From Mesorhizobium sp. LSJC280B00 (GTDB lineage: Bacteria > Pseudomonadota > Alphaproteobacteria > Rhizobiales > Rhizobiaceae): a DNA stretch of 64,000 nucleotides. The translations under genes were made by a program, and so were the position numbers. Of this stretch, positions 45,274 through 54,520 are shown in pieces. The stretch is taken from contig NZ_AYVL01000017.1 in the NCBI RefSeq assembly GCF_000502835.1, positions 165,667 through 229,666 of the forward strand, given 5' to 3'. The notes beneath the pieces are model-generated. The model was not told where the DNA came from. It worked only from the letters and a program-made list of their open reading frames with translations, and made no database searches. Positions within the stretch are counted from its first letter, which is position 1, and each line of letters opens with the position of its first letter.

Positions 45274-45412
45274 CTTTTCGCTGCCGCCTCTCTCACTCTC
45301 CCGTCTCCGACTAGCGCCCGACATCAACTGCGCCAGCCTTCAACTGACTAGCCTTCAACTGCGCCCCTTCAACTCGCTTGACGAAATCGCCCATACGGAC
45401 AACAAAGCCGCC

Positions 45413-46201
45413 ATGCTGAATCAGACCAAACCGGATCCCGTTCGGTCGCCCTTGCTGGAAACGGCGCAAGGCATCCGCCACGGCTACTTCACGCGAGTCG
45501 GCGGCATTTCCAGCGGCATCTACCGGGGCCTCAACATCGGCACCGGCTCGAACGACGACCAGACGCTGGTGCGCGAGAATCGCCGCCGGGTCGCCGAATG
45601 GATGGGCGTGCCTGCAAACCATCTGCTGACCGCTCACCAGGTTCATTCGCCGGACGTCGTCATTGCCAGGGAGCCTTTTGCCGGCGAGCGGCCCAAGGCC
45701 GACGCCATTGTCACCGACCGGCCGGGCATTGCCGTCGGTGCCTCGACCGCCGACTGCGGACCGGTCCTCTTCGCCGACGCCGAGGCGCGCATTATCGGCG
45801 CCGCCCATGCCGGCTGGAAAGGCGCTTTCACCGGAGTGCTGGAAAACACCATCGCGGCAATGGAAAGCCTCGGCGCCCGGCGCGACCGCATCGTCGCAGT
45901 GCTCGGTCCTTCGATCGGCCCACGGAATTACGAAGTCGGACCGGAATTCGTCGCCCGTTTCGTCGACGCCGATGCCGGCAATGCTCGCTATTTCGCGCCC
46001 TCCGCAACTGCCGGACACGCGATGTTCGATCTCAACCGCTACACGGTCGACCGGCTGACCAAGGCTGGCGTCAACGCCGAAGGACTTGGCCGCTGCACCT
46101 ATGCCGAGGAAGAGCTTTTCTACTCCTATCGGCGCAGCACGCATCGCAACGAGCCCGACTACGGGCGGCAGGTTTCGGCAATCGTTTTGGAGGCTGACTG
46201 A
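45413..46201 (+). CDS. pgeF: Purine nucleoside phosphorylase / laccase-domain protein PgeF
   Basis: A 262-residue laccase-domain (DUF152/YfiH) protein. The Zn/Cu site is present: TAHQVHSPDVV, ASTADCGPVLFAD and GAAHAGWKGAF. E. coli PgeF corrects peptidoglycan precursors, and relatives act as purine nucleoside phosphorylase or adenosine deaminase. ATG 45413 is chosen because the sequence upstream is not family-like. Its stop overlaps the next start (TGATGG), and it follows the methyltransferase gene on the same strand. Confidence 0.92.
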   Translation: MLNQTKPDPVRSPLLETAQGIRHGYFTRVGGISSGIYRGLNIGTGSNDDQTLVRENRRRVAEWMGVPANHLLTAHQVHSPDVVIAREPFAGERPKADAIVTDRPGIAVGASTADCGPVLFADAEARIIGAAHAGWKGAFTGVLENTIAAMESLGARRDRIVAVLGPSIGPRNYEVGPEFVARFVDADAGNARYFAPSATAGHAMFDLNRYTVDRLTKAGVNAEGLGRCTYAEEELFYSYRRSTHRNEPDYGRQVSAIVLEAD

Positions 46202-47352
46202 TGGCGCTGCATTTCGAACGCTCGGAATTCGACGCGCGGCGCGATCGACTGATGATCGAGATCGCCGAAAAGAAGCTCGACGCCGTCCTGCTGTTTGCCC
46301 AGGAAAGCATGTATTGGCTAACCGGCTACGACACCTTCGGCTTCTGCTTTTTCCAGTGCCTGGTGGTCAAGGCCGACGGCTCGATGGTGCTGCTGACGCG
46401 TTCGGCCGACTTGCGCCAGGCGCGCCACACCTCGATCATCGACAACATCGTTTTGTGGACGGACCGCAACGGCGCCAATCCGGCGGTAGATCTGCGCAAT
46501 CTGCTCAACGAGCTTGACCTGCTCGGCGCCCGGATCGGCGTCGAATACGACACCCACGGCCTGACCGCCTATAATGGCCGGCGCCTCGACGAGCAGTTGC
46601 AGACCTTCGGGCAGATCGCGGATGCCTCCGGCATTGTCAGCCGGCTACGGCTGTTCAAGAGCCCGGCAGAAATCGCCAAGGCGGAAAAAGCCGCAAATCT
46701 GGCCGACGACGCGCTGGACGCAGCACTGCCGCTGATCAAGCAGGGCGGCGATGAGGCGCTGATCCTCGCCGCCATGCAAGGTGCGATCTTTGCCGGCGGC
46801 GGCGATTATCCGGCCAACGAGTTCATCATCGGCTCCGGAGTCGACGCCCTGCTTTGCCGCTACAAGGCCGGTCGCCGCAAGCTCACCAAGAACGACCAGC
46901 TGACGCTCGAATGGGCCGGTGTCTTCCACCACTACCATGCGGCAATGATGCGCACGGTGTTGACCGGCAAGGTATCGAAACGCCACCAGGAATTGTTCGA
47001 TGCCGCCCGCGCCGCGCTACTTGCAGTCGAGAAGGCGATGACGCCCGGTAATACGTTCGGCGACGTGTTCGACGCCCATGCCCGCACCCTCGAAGCCCAC
47101 AATTTGACCAAGCACCGGCTCAATGCCTGCGGCTATTCGCTCGGCGCCCGCTTCACCCCGTCCTGGATGGATATGCCGATGTTCTATCAGGGTAATCCCG
47201 AACCGATTGCGCCGAACATGACGCTGTTCGCCCATATGATCATCATGGACTCCGAAACCGAAACCGCGATGACGCTTGGCCGCACCTATCTGACCACCGA
47301 ATCCCAGCCGAAGCCGCTGTCCCGCCATGATCTCGACTTGATCGTGCAGTGA
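46201..47352 (+). CDS. M24-family protein, creatinase/ectoine hydrolase-like
   Basis: A 383-residue protein with a creatinase-type N-domain and a pita-bread M24 C-domain. The canonical metal ligands are changed: the first Asp pair region reads DQLTLEWAGVFHHYHAAMMR, and the GHGIG motif reads CGYSLGARFTPSW. Metal-free relatives such as creatinase and DoeA-type ectoine hydrolase share this trait, and the C-terminal MTLGRTYLTTE fits the latter. It probably hydrolyses a small amide or cyclic amidine, not peptides. It overlaps pgeF by one base. Confidence 0.85.
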   Translation: MALHFERSEFDARRDRLMIEIAEKKLDAVLLFAQESMYWLTGYDTFGFCFFQCLVVKADGSMVLLTRSADLRQARHTSIIDNIVLWTDRNGANPAVDLRNLLNELDLLGARIGVEYDTHGLTAYNGRRLDEQLQTFGQIADASGIVSRLRLFKSPAEIAKAEKAANLADDALDAALPLIKQGGDEALILAAMQGAIFAGGGDYPANEFIIGSGVDALLCRYKAGRRKLTKNDQLTLEWAGVFHHYHAAMMRTVLTGKVSKRHQELFDAARAALLAVEKAMTPGNTFGDVFDAHARTLEAHNLTKHRLNACGYSLGARFTPSWMDMPMFYQGNPEPIAPNMTLFAHMIIMDSETETAMTLGRTYLTTESQPKPLSRHDLDLIVQ

Positions 47353-47406
47353 ATCCATAATGGAAAGAGTGTGAGGGGCGTTCGTCGCCAAGGAGTTTTC
47401 AGGCTA

Positions 47407-48027
47407 ATGAGACGATCGCATGTGACGACCGTGTCATTGCTCGTGGCGCTGGCACTGGCGGCCTGCACCAATGCGAAGGACGTTCTCGAACCCTCGGCCA
47501 TTGCCCCGCAATCGACGCAATCGCTCTCCGGAGCCGGAGGTGCCGCAACGCCCCCCGCAACTCCGGCTCAGCCTGCCGGCACCGCGCAAACCGCAGATAC
47601 AGCGCAGCCTTCCGCTGCAGCAGCCGTGCCGCCCGCCAAAAGCGCGGCTGCCATTGCGCGGACCCGGCTGCAGGTGGCGCCGATCGTCGGCGCCTCGGTA
47701 GAAGCCGCGACACCGCTGACCGCCGAGCTTCAGACACGCGCCAGGCAGCGCGGCATCACCTTGGCCGGCAGCACCGACCAGACCCCTACGCATGTGCTCA
47801 AGGGCTATTTCTCGACCATGACGGAAGGCAAGGACACCACCGTCATCTACGTCTGGGACATCTATGACCCGGCCGGCAACCGGCTGCATCGCATCAACGG
47901 CCAGCAGAAGGCGCCCTCTGTTGGCGGCGGCGAAGGCTGGACGGCGGTCGCGCCGGCGACCATGCAGGCAATTGCCGACCAGACAATCGACCAGTTCGCC
48001 ACCTGGCTTGGCGGCGGCGCCGGCTGA
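47407..48027 (+). CDS. Lipoprotein of unknown function
   Basis: A 206-residue predicted lipoprotein. ATG 47407 opens a signal with lipobox LALAAC (Cys near residue 20). An Ala/Pro/Thr/Gln-rich linker (residues about 30-85) would span the periplasm or cell wall. The C-terminal domain (LQTRARQRGITLAGSTDQTP, then HVLKGYFSTMTEGKDTTVIY and GNRLHRINGQQ) looks folded. It follows the lgt cluster on the same strand, 54 bp after the M24 gene. Family unknown. Confidence 0.78.
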   Translation: MRRSHVTTVSLLVALALAACTNAKDVLEPSAIAPQSTQSLSGAGGAATPPATPAQPAGTAQTADTAQPSAAAAVPPAKSAAAIARTRLQVAPIVGASVEAATPLTAELQTRARQRGITLAGSTDQTPTHVLKGYFSTMTEGKDTTVIYVWDIYDPAGNRLHRINGQQKAPSVGGGEGWTAVAPATMQAIADQTIDQFATWLGGGAG

Positions 48028-48033
48028 CCTGGA

Positions 48034-48078
48034 GCGTGATTCCGAAAAGTGGAATCCGGTTTTCGGAAAAGAGCATGC
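48034..48078. repeat. 45-bp intergenic repeat, copy 1
   Basis: The element begins GCGTGATTCCGAAAAGTGG and ends AGAGCATGC. Inside it, CCGAAAA and TTTTCGG form a 7-bp hairpin. A second copy at 58383-58427 matches at 38 of 45 positions. From general knowledge this is a common repeat in Mesorhizobium and relatives. Confidence 0.82.
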
Positions 48079-48280
48079 TCAGACTGAAAGTTAGAAGCCA
48101 TCCCGATTCCGTCGGCATGGAACTGGCTCTATCGCCGCATGCTCAAGCCGTAAGCGTTTATTGAGATTAGCCGGCGGATTCCCATTCACGACGCTTGCAA
48201 TACCGGCGCGGGCCGCTAAAAGCCCGACTAAGAGGCTGGAGTGCTATCGGAGTCTCTCAATCCTTCGCCAGGAACGGTGC

Positions 48281-49216
48281 ATGAAGCTCTTCGCGGGCAA
48301 TTCCAACAGGGTGCTGGCCGAATCAGTCGCCCGCTACCTCAACATTCCGCTGGGCAAGGCCAGCGTCAGGCGCTTCGCCGACCAGGAAATCTTCGTCGAG
48401 ATCCAGGAGAATGTGCGCGGCGAGGACGTCTTCATCCTGCAGTCCACCTCGTTCCCGACTAACGATCATTTGATGGAACTGCTCATCATGATCGACGCCT
48501 TCATGCGCTCCTCGGCCAAGCGCATCACTGCGGTTATTCCTTATTTCGGCTATGCCAGGCAGGATCGCCGCGCCTCGGGCCGCACACCGATCTCGGCCAA
48601 GCTGGTCGCCAACATGATCACGAGGGCGGGCGTCAACCGGGTGCTGACCCTGGATCTCCATGCCGGCCAGATTCAAGGCTTCTTCGACATCCCGACCGAC
48701 AATCTGTTTTCCGTGCCGGTCATGGCCCGCGACGTAAAGGCGAAATACAAGCAGCTTGCCAATGTCATGGTGGTGTCGCCGGATGTCGGCGGCGTGGTCC
48801 GCGCCCGCGCGCTCGCCAAGCGCATCGACGCCCAGCTTGCCATCGTCGACAAGCGCCGCGAGCGCCCCGGCGAATCGGAAGTCATGAACGTCATCGGTGA
48901 CGTGCGCGGCAAGGATTGCCTGTTGATCGACGACATCATCGATTCGGGCGGCACGCTGTGCAATGCGGCCGATGCGCTGCTTGCCGACGGCGCCACCAGT
49001 GTCACCGCCTATACTACCCATGGCGTTTTGTCCGGCGGCGCCATCGCCCGCATCGGCGCCTCGAAACTGCAGGAACTGGTCATCACCGATTCCATCCAGC
49101 CGACCCAGGCAGTGCTGGACGCCGCCAATATCCGCGTCATCTCCATCGCCGAACTGATGGGCGAGGCGATCTCGCGCACGGCGACCGAGGAATCGGTGTC
49201 GAGCCTGTTCGATTAA
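48281..49216 (+). CDS. prs: Ribose-phosphate pyrophosphokinase
   Basis: A 311-residue enzyme that makes PRPP from ribose 5-phosphate and ATP for nucleotide, His and Trp synthesis. Signatures are intact: FADQEIFVEIQENVRGEDVF, the ATP region YFGYARQDRRASGRTPI, DLHAGQIQGFFDIPTDNL, and the PRPP loop CLLIDDIIDSGGT. ATG 48281 gives MKLFAGNSN as in relatives. In related genomes, as I recall them, rplY and pth follow prs directly; here about 9.3 kb intervene. Confidence 0.95.
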   Translation: MKLFAGNSNRVLAESVARYLNIPLGKASVRRFADQEIFVEIQENVRGEDVFILQSTSFPTNDHLMELLIMIDAFMRSSAKRITAVIPYFGYARQDRRASGRTPISAKLVANMITRAGVNRVLTLDLHAGQIQGFFDIPTDNLFSVPVMARDVKAKYKQLANVMVVSPDVGGVVRARALAKRIDAQLAIVDKRRERPGESEVMNVIGDVRGKDCLLIDDIIDSGGTLCNAADALLADGATSVTAYTTHGVLSGGAIARIGASKLQELVITDSIQPTQAVLDAANIRVISIAELMGEAISRTATEESVSSLFD

Positions 49217-49313
49217 TGCGTGTCGCGCAAAGTGCAGCGGTTTTGCGATAACGACATGCATAAAAGCAAGAACCCAAAGCGCGTCGCATGAGGCCGGTCG
49301 AACGCGACGCCCT

Positions 49314-50195
49314 TCAGGGCTGCGACTCAGGCCGAGCCGGACCGCTTATTCGTCGCACACCTTCGCCAGCATCACGGGCGCCCCGCATGTAACCGCGTGG
49401 CGAGGCTCCCAGCATGCGCTTGAACATGGTGATGAACGCCGGCACGCTGTCATAGCCGAGATCGAGCGCCACCCTCGTGATCGGCTCGCCGTCGGCCAGC
49501 CGTGGCAGCGCCGCGAACAGACAGGCCTGCTGACGCCAGGTCGACAGCGACAATCCGGTCTGGCGGTGGAACGCGCGGGTGAAAGAGCGGCGGCTCATGC
49601 CGACGATAGCGGCCCACTCGTCGATCGTCGCATGCGGTGACGGTGCCGAGACGAAGCGCCGGCACAGCGTCGCCAGCCTTGCATCGGACGGGAACGGAAG
49701 GCCGAGCGGCCGTTCCGGCAGGTTCGGGATTTCGTGCAGCAGGAGCTTCATGATCAGTCCGCCCCGCCCCTCCAGCTCGGCGCCTTGCGGCAGCTTTTCC
49801 GATTCCACGATCAGGCTGTGCATCAGGTCGGTGATGCCGACGACACGCAACCCGTCCGGCAGGCCGGGAATGGCCTCCGGCATCACATAGACGGACCGCA
49901 TGCTGACGTCGCCCAGCATCTCGACGGAATGTTCGGTGCCGGCGGGGATCCACATCGCGTGGTCCGGAGGCACCATCCAGCGCCCATGCCGCGTCGTCAC
50001 CAGCACGACACCGACCAGCGCGTGCAGCAACTGGCTGCGGCTATGATGGTGCCGTGGCACATGGTAGCCGTCCGGATATTCGGTCGGCAGCGCCACTGCC
50101 GGCCCTACGGCCTGCTCCAGCCATTGCCAGCGACGCTCATGCAACAGCCCGAGATCGGTGTCGCCCGCTCTGAACATTTCCCTGCCATGCGGCAT
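49314..50195 (-). CDS. AraC-family regulator with cupin sensor domain
   Basis: A 293-residue regulator. Residues about 25-150 form a cupin-like sensor (HVPRHHHSRSQLLHALVGVV, WIPAGTEHSVEML), and residues about 185-275 the two helix-turn-helix domains (ATIDEWAAIVGMSRRSFTRAF and ITRVALDLGYDSVPAFITMFKR). It is divergent from an Fsr-type exporter gene 128 bp away and probably controls it. The ligand is unknown. Confidence 0.88.
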   Translation of the reverse strand: MPHGREMFRAGDTDLGLLHERRWQWLEQAVGPAVALPTEYPDGYHVPRHHHSRSQLLHALVGVVLVTTRHGRWMVPPDHAMWIPAGTEHSVEMLGDVSMRSVYVMPEAIPGLPDGLRVVGITDLMHSLIVESEKLPQGAELEGRGGLIMKLLLHEIPNLPERPLGLPFPSDARLATLCRRFVSAPSPHATIDEWAAIVGMSRRSFTRAFHRQTGLSLSTWRQQACLFAALPRLADGEPITRVALDLGYDSVPAFITMFKRMLGASPRGYMRGARDAGEGVRRISGPARPESQP

Positions 50196-50287
50196 CAGCT
50201 ATGGCCCACTTGCGAAACTATTGGACCAAACCACGAAAGAAGTCGCGTGACAAGCAACGTATAAGGCTGCGGCCTATAAGACAGCCT

Positions 50288-50301
50288 GCGGGAGCTCCCG
50301 C
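50288..50301. promoter_or_regulatory. 14-bp perfect palindrome before the MFS gene
   Basis: GCGGGAGCTCCCGC lies 22 bp upstream of the probable TTG start of the exporter. It could be a regulator site or a hairpin at the mRNA 5' end covering the region just before the ribosome-binding site. Confidence 0.45.
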
Positions 50302-50323
50302 CAAAAAGACCACGGAGCCTGCC

Positions 50324-51574
50324 TTGACCGATACCACAGCAACCGCCGACGCCAAGCCGGCAGCGGCCAGCCACATTTCAGCTCAGGCGACGGCCTTCAC
50401 CGTCATCCTGGCGGTGAGCTTCTGCCATTGCATCAACGACATCATGCAGTCGCTGCTGTCGGCGATCTATCCGCTGCTGAAGGACAATTACGGTCTCGAT
50501 TTCTGGCAGATCGGCCTTTTGACTTTCACCTTCCAGGTGACGGCATCCTTGCTGCAGCCGGTGATCGGCATGATTACCGACAAGCGGCCGATGCCTTATT
50601 CGCTGCCCTACGGCATGGCTTCTTCGCTGATCGGGCTGGTCGTGCTGGCCTATGCCGGACATTACTCGCTGCTCCTCATCGGCGCCTCGCTGATCGGCAT
50701 CGGCTCGGCGATCTTCCACCCGGAATCCTCGCGCATCGCCCGCTTCGCCTCCGGTGGCCGGTTCGGTCTTGCGCAGTCGCTGTTCCAAGTCGGCGGCAAT
50801 TTCGGCCAGGCGATGGGGCCGCTGCTGGCAGCCTTCATCGTCGTGCCCTTCGGCCAGACCAGCATTGCCTGGTTCGCCGGCGGCTCGCTGACCGGCATCA
50901 TCGTGCTGTGGCAGGTCGGCGGCTGGTACAGCCGCCTGCGTGCCGCACAGGGCACCCGCAAGGCGGCAGGTTTCGTCTCGCCCTTCCCGCGCCGCAAGGT
51001 GATGGGAGCGCTGCTGGTGCTGACGCTGTTGGTATTGACCAAGAACGCCTATATTTCCAGCCTTGCCAGCTATTACACCTTCTATTCCATCCATAAATTC
51101 GGCGTTTCGGTCCAGATGTCGCAAGTCATGCTGTTTCTGTTCCTCGGCGCCTCGGCCCTTGGCATCCTGCTCGGCGGCCCGTTCGGCGACCGCTACGGGC
51201 AGAAGGCGATGATCTGGTTCTCGATCGTCGGCGTGCTGCCCTTCACGCTGGCCCTGCCCTATGCCAATTTCGAGTGGACGATGGTTCTCACCGTGCTGAT
51301 CGGCCTGATCCTGTCCTCGGCCTTCTCGAACATCGTCGTCTTCGCGCAGGAACTGGTGCCCGGCCGCGTCGGCATGATCGCCGGCATCTTCTTCGGCTTC
51401 GCCTTCGGCATGGGCGGCATCGCGGCCGCCGTGCTTGGCGTCGTCGCCGACATGAAAGGCATCGATTTCGTCTTCCAGGTCTGCTCGTATTTGCCGCTAC
51501 TCGGGCTGCTGACGGTCCTCCTGCCTAACATGAAGGAAGCGAGGAAGATGGAGGCGGGGACCACGATCGGGTGA
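50324..51574 (+). CDS. fsr: MFS exporter, fosmidomycin-resistance (Fsr) type
   Basis: A 416-residue 12-helix major facilitator. The Fsr-type N-terminus SFCHCINDIMQSLLSAIYPLL and LLTFTFQVTASLLQPVIGMITDKRP, with the loop 2-3 motif TDKRPMPYSLP, are characteristic; relatives export fosmidomycin and other drugs. I chose TTG 50324 because GGAG sits about 7 nt upstream and the length then matches the family; ATG 50201 would add 41 basic residues within the divergent promoter. Likely control is by the divergent AraC gene. Confidence 0.85.
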   Translation: MTDTTATADAKPAAASHISAQATAFTVILAVSFCHCINDIMQSLLSAIYPLLKDNYGLDFWQIGLLTFTFQVTASLLQPVIGMITDKRPMPYSLPYGMASSLIGLVVLAYAGHYSLLLIGASLIGIGSAIFHPESSRIARFASGGRFGLAQSLFQVGGNFGQAMGPLLAAFIVVPFGQTSIAWFAGGSLTGIIVLWQVGGWYSRLRAAQGTRKAAGFVSPFPRRKVMGALLVLTLLVLTKNAYISSLASYYTFYSIHKFGVSVQMSQVMLFLFLGASALGILLGGPFGDRYGQKAMIWFSIVGVLPFTLALPYANFEWTMVLTVLIGLILSSAFSNIVVFAQELVPGRVGMIAGIFFGFAFGMGGIAAAVLGVVADMKGIDFVFQVCSYLPLLGLLTVLLPNMKEARKMEAGTTIG

Positions 51575-51697
51575 AGTTTGGGTTGGACTTCGGCTTCCCC
51601 GCCCACCGGGCAGCGCGAAATTCGGTTCTCGACATAGACTTCGAGCCGGTCAGGGCCGCCGCGTAGCGACATCGCGGCCATTGGCTGACACGCTCCG

Positions 51698-52888
51698 TCA
51701 TCTGAACTTGAAAGCACGCGTCGCCCGCATCAGCCGGAATGCCTGCTCGGCAGCGTTCGCCAGCAGCGTGTCGGCGTCACGGATCGCGTCTTCGAGGGAA
51801 CACGGTCGGCACAGAATGCTGAAGAAGGCATCGATGCCGATGTCGTGGGTCGCCTCTGCACCTGCTCCGATCGTTCCGGCCAAGGCGATGACAGGCAGAT
51901 TGTGACGTTTCGCGCGCCGGGCAATCTCGGCTGGTATCTTTCCAAAGCTCGTCTGACCATCCAGGCCACCCTCGGCTGTCATGACGATGTCGGCGTTTGA
52001 CAGCCGATGATCGAGATCCATATACCGCAGAATCAGGTCGAAGCGCGGATGCAGCCGGGCCCCAGCAAAGGCGTGAAGTCCGGCGCCGAGTCCCCCGGAA
52101 GCTCCTCCGCCGACAAGCGGCGTCACGTCGACGCCGAGGTCGCGGCGAACGACGTGAGCGACATTTTCCATGCCCTGCTCGAGCAAAACCACCTGGTCAG
52201 GTGTTGCACCCTTTTGCGGGCCGAACACCCGGGCGACGCCTCTCTCGCCGAGCAGCATGTTGTAGGGATTTACCGCGACGTCGATACGAACATTCGAAAG
52301 GCGATGATCACGACTGGAAAGATCGACACGAGCTAGCGATGAGAGGGCCGAGCCGCTCCCCGAAATGGGACGGCCGCCGCCATCGAGCAGACGCACGCCT
52401 AATGCTTGGGCCATGCCGGTTCCTGCATCGTTGACACCCGAGTCACCGCAGCCGATCAGAATTCTTTCCGCGCCAAGATCGAGCGCAAAACGAATCAACT
52501 CACCAACCCCATAACTTGTAGTGCGGGTCGGGTCACGCATGTCCGTGGGGACGAGCCGGAGCCCGGCAGCCGCCGCGATTTCCAGAACTGCTGTCCGTTT
52601 CTTTCTTCGCCCGAGAAAACCGACATTGGCCGCCACGGGTTGTCCCACCGGTCCCGTCACTGTGACGGAATGCAGCTCGCCATCAGACAATTCAACAAGG
52701 GTCCGCGTAAAATCCTCGCCGCCATCCACCATTGGAAGGCCCAGGATCTTTGCTGTCGGAACGGCATTGCGAACGCCCCGCGCCAATGCAGCGATGACAT
52801 CACGAACCCCGAGGCTCTCCTTAAAGCCGGAGGGTGCGACCAATACTCGAAGCCGTCTTCGTTTCGTCAATCCTTTCTTTTTCGACAT
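51698..52888 (-). CDS. Glycerate kinase, GarK type
   Basis: A 396-residue glycerate kinase of the GarK/GlxK family, which phosphorylates D-glycerate to 2-phosphoglycerate. Signatures: LVAPSGFKESLGVRDVIAAL, MVDGGEDFTRTLVEL, IGCGDSGVNDAGTGMAQALG, GGGASGGLGAGLHAF, and TAEGGLDGQTSFGKIPAEIA. ATG 52888 overlaps the end of the transporter gene region (stop at 52890), so it is tightly coupled. The basic start MSKKKGLTKRRRLRV is slightly longer than in relatives. Confidence 0.9.
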   Translation of the reverse strand: MSKKKGLTKRRRLRVLVAPSGFKESLGVRDVIAALARGVRNAVPTAKILGLPMVDGGEDFTRTLVELSDGELHSVTVTGPVGQPVAANVGFLGRRKKRTAVLEIAAAAGLRLVPTDMRDPTRTTSYGVGELIRFALDLGAERILIGCGDSGVNDAGTGMAQALGVRLLDGGGRPISGSGSALSSLARVDLSSRDHRLSNVRIDVAVNPYNMLLGERGVARVFGPQKGATPDQVVLLEQGMENVAHVVRRDLGVDVTPLVGGGASGGLGAGLHAFAGARLHPRFDLILRYMDLDHRLSNADIVMTAEGGLDGQTSFGKIPAEIARRAKRHNLPVIALAGTIGAGAEATHDIGIDAFFSILCRPCSLEDAIRDADTLLANAAEQAFRLMRATRAFKFR

Positions 52889-52889
52889 T

Positions 52890-54374
52890 CTACGGCTCTC
52901 CAGGAAGTTGCAGATGGAGCGTGTTGAGCAGGGCTCCGGTGGCTGGCCACACGGCGACCGCGAACACGACGATGAGGATGAACTGCATCGGCAGCAGGAT
53001 TGAGCTGAGCAAGGCGAGGTCTTTCGGGCCGTAGCCTTCCTCGTCGACCCCCGCGAAAAGCGCCACCGGTTTCGCGCAGATCGCGAGGGTTTGGCAAAAG
53101 CCAGTCGCCGAGACGAGGACAAACATTGCAAGGAGAGGGTCGAGCCGCGCTGTCGATGCGAGCATTAGCGCCGGGGGCAGCAGCACCGAGACACGCGCCG
53201 TGCGACTGTGGATCACGAGATGACTGAAAAGCCCAAGCAAGGCTAATAAGGAGATAAGCGCCAACGGGCCCAAGCCGGTGCCGCGCAGTGGATCGACCGT
53301 CGTCTCGATCAACCACCGATTGAGGCCTGATGCCGTCAGGCCGTCTGCCAAGCAGATCGTCGCCGCCAGAAACAAGAGCAGCTTCCACTCCGCACTCTTG
53401 ATTGCATCGCCAAACGCCACGGAGCCGACTCCAGGAAGCGTGGCCAAGAGAGCGCCGCCAAGAGCGATAACGGTGGCATCAAGTCCGTGGACAGGTTCGG
53501 TCAGCCACGCGATGACAACCCCGCCGGCGATCCAGAGTATCGGCTGCCGTGCCAATCCGGCACCGCCACTAGTCACCGTCGTTGGCTGCAAAAGGGTCAT
53601 CCGCCGTTCGACCGGCGACAGGAAAAGCCGGAGCAGGCATTCGACCGAAAGGAAGGTGCTCACGGCCGCAAACGGCAGGCCGAAAGCGATCCATTCCAGA
53701 TAGCTTACTTTCACACCCCAGAGGCGGCCGACCATTTCGATCGCCAGCAGATGGGCACCGGCGCCGACGGGCGATGCAATGGCCGAGAGCAGGATAACAG
53801 TGGGGAACAGCAGCGCGAAGGCCCTTCGCAACCGGGCGCTTCCACAGCGTCCCGCGATCGCCTGATAGGCGGGGATCATCAAAGCTGCGCGACCTGAGGT
53901 CGACGGAATGACGAAGGCTGTGGCGATCATGACGGCCGTCAAGGAATAGGCGATTGCGCGAACCGATCGCATGCGCCCCGTCACGAGGCCGAGAACGCGA
54001 TCTGCGACTCCACTCGCCTTGATGGTGGCCGCCAATATGAAGGAGGCAAGCAATAGCCAGATCAACTCATCGCCAAGCGCATGAAACAGCGCGCCTGGAT
54101 CACGGTTGACCAGCAGCGCCATTGCCAATCCGGCGGCGATTGCAACGAAGGCATCGTCGAACCGCGTTAAGGTCCACCCGATGATCGCGACAAGCAGGAT
54201 CTCGAGCGCTCGCCGGGCGTCGGACGGGAGCGCGGGGAGGCCGAATTCAATGATGGCCACACACAGGGATACACAGGTTCCGATCAGTGCGGCTCGCCAT
54301 ATCGGCCAGAGCACCGGCGATGTCCTTTCCCGAAGGGTGGCGTCACTGTCGGTCCGAAAATCTACTTGTGCCAA
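52890..54374 (-). CDS. DASS (SLC13)-family anion transporter
   Basis: A 494-residue membrane protein with about 12 helices, of the divalent anion:sodium symporter / CitT-like family. Features: LLLASFILAATIKASGVADR, AFVIPSTSGRAALMIPAY (a helix-breaking S-T-S-like motif), and the repeat LFSHLVIHSRTARVSVLLPP. The start is TTG 54374 with GAGG upstream. It is fused by overlap with a glycerate kinase gene, so glycerate or a close hydroxy acid is the probable substrate. A two-component system is divergent from it. Confidence 0.85.
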   Translation of the reverse strand: MAQVDFRTDSDATLRERTSPVLWPIWRAALIGTCVSLCVAIIEFGLPALPSDARRALEILLVAIIGWTLTRFDDAFVAIAAGLAMALLVNRDPGALFHALGDELIWLLLASFILAATIKASGVADRVLGLVTGRMRSVRAIAYSLTAVMIATAFVIPSTSGRAALMIPAYQAIAGRCGSARLRRAFALLFPTVILLSAIASPVGAGAHLLAIEMVGRLWGVKVSYLEWIAFGLPFAAVSTFLSVECLLRLFLSPVERRMTLLQPTTVTSGGAGLARQPILWIAGGVVIAWLTEPVHGLDATVIALGGALLATLPGVGSVAFGDAIKSAEWKLLLFLAATICLADGLTASGLNRWLIETTVDPLRGTGLGPLALISLLALLGLFSHLVIHSRTARVSVLLPPALMLASTARLDPLLAMFVLVSATGFCQTLAICAKPVALFAGVDEEGYGPKDLALLSSILLPMQFILIVVFAVAVWPATGALLNTLHLQLPGEP

Positions 54375-54445
54375 CCGAAACCTCGTCTAGTTCGTCGCCA
54401 ACGGCGATGAGGGCGTCGCACACCCTCCGCTCGAACTTAGGAGGT

Positions 54446-54478
54446 TCCGATTAGACGCTTGGGAGAGCTCCGGTTAGA
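54446..54478. promoter_or_regulatory. Direct repeat between the transporter and the two-component genes
   Basis: TCCGATTAGA (54446-54455) and TCCGGTTAGA (54469-54478) differ at one base and start 23 bp apart, about two helical turns. They lie in the 146-bp gap between the divergent transporter and kinase genes, where the cognate response regulator would be expected to bind. Confidence 0.55.
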
Positions 54479-54520
54479 ATTTGGTGAGAGGCATTATCCG
54501 ATCGCCGGCAGGATTACCGC

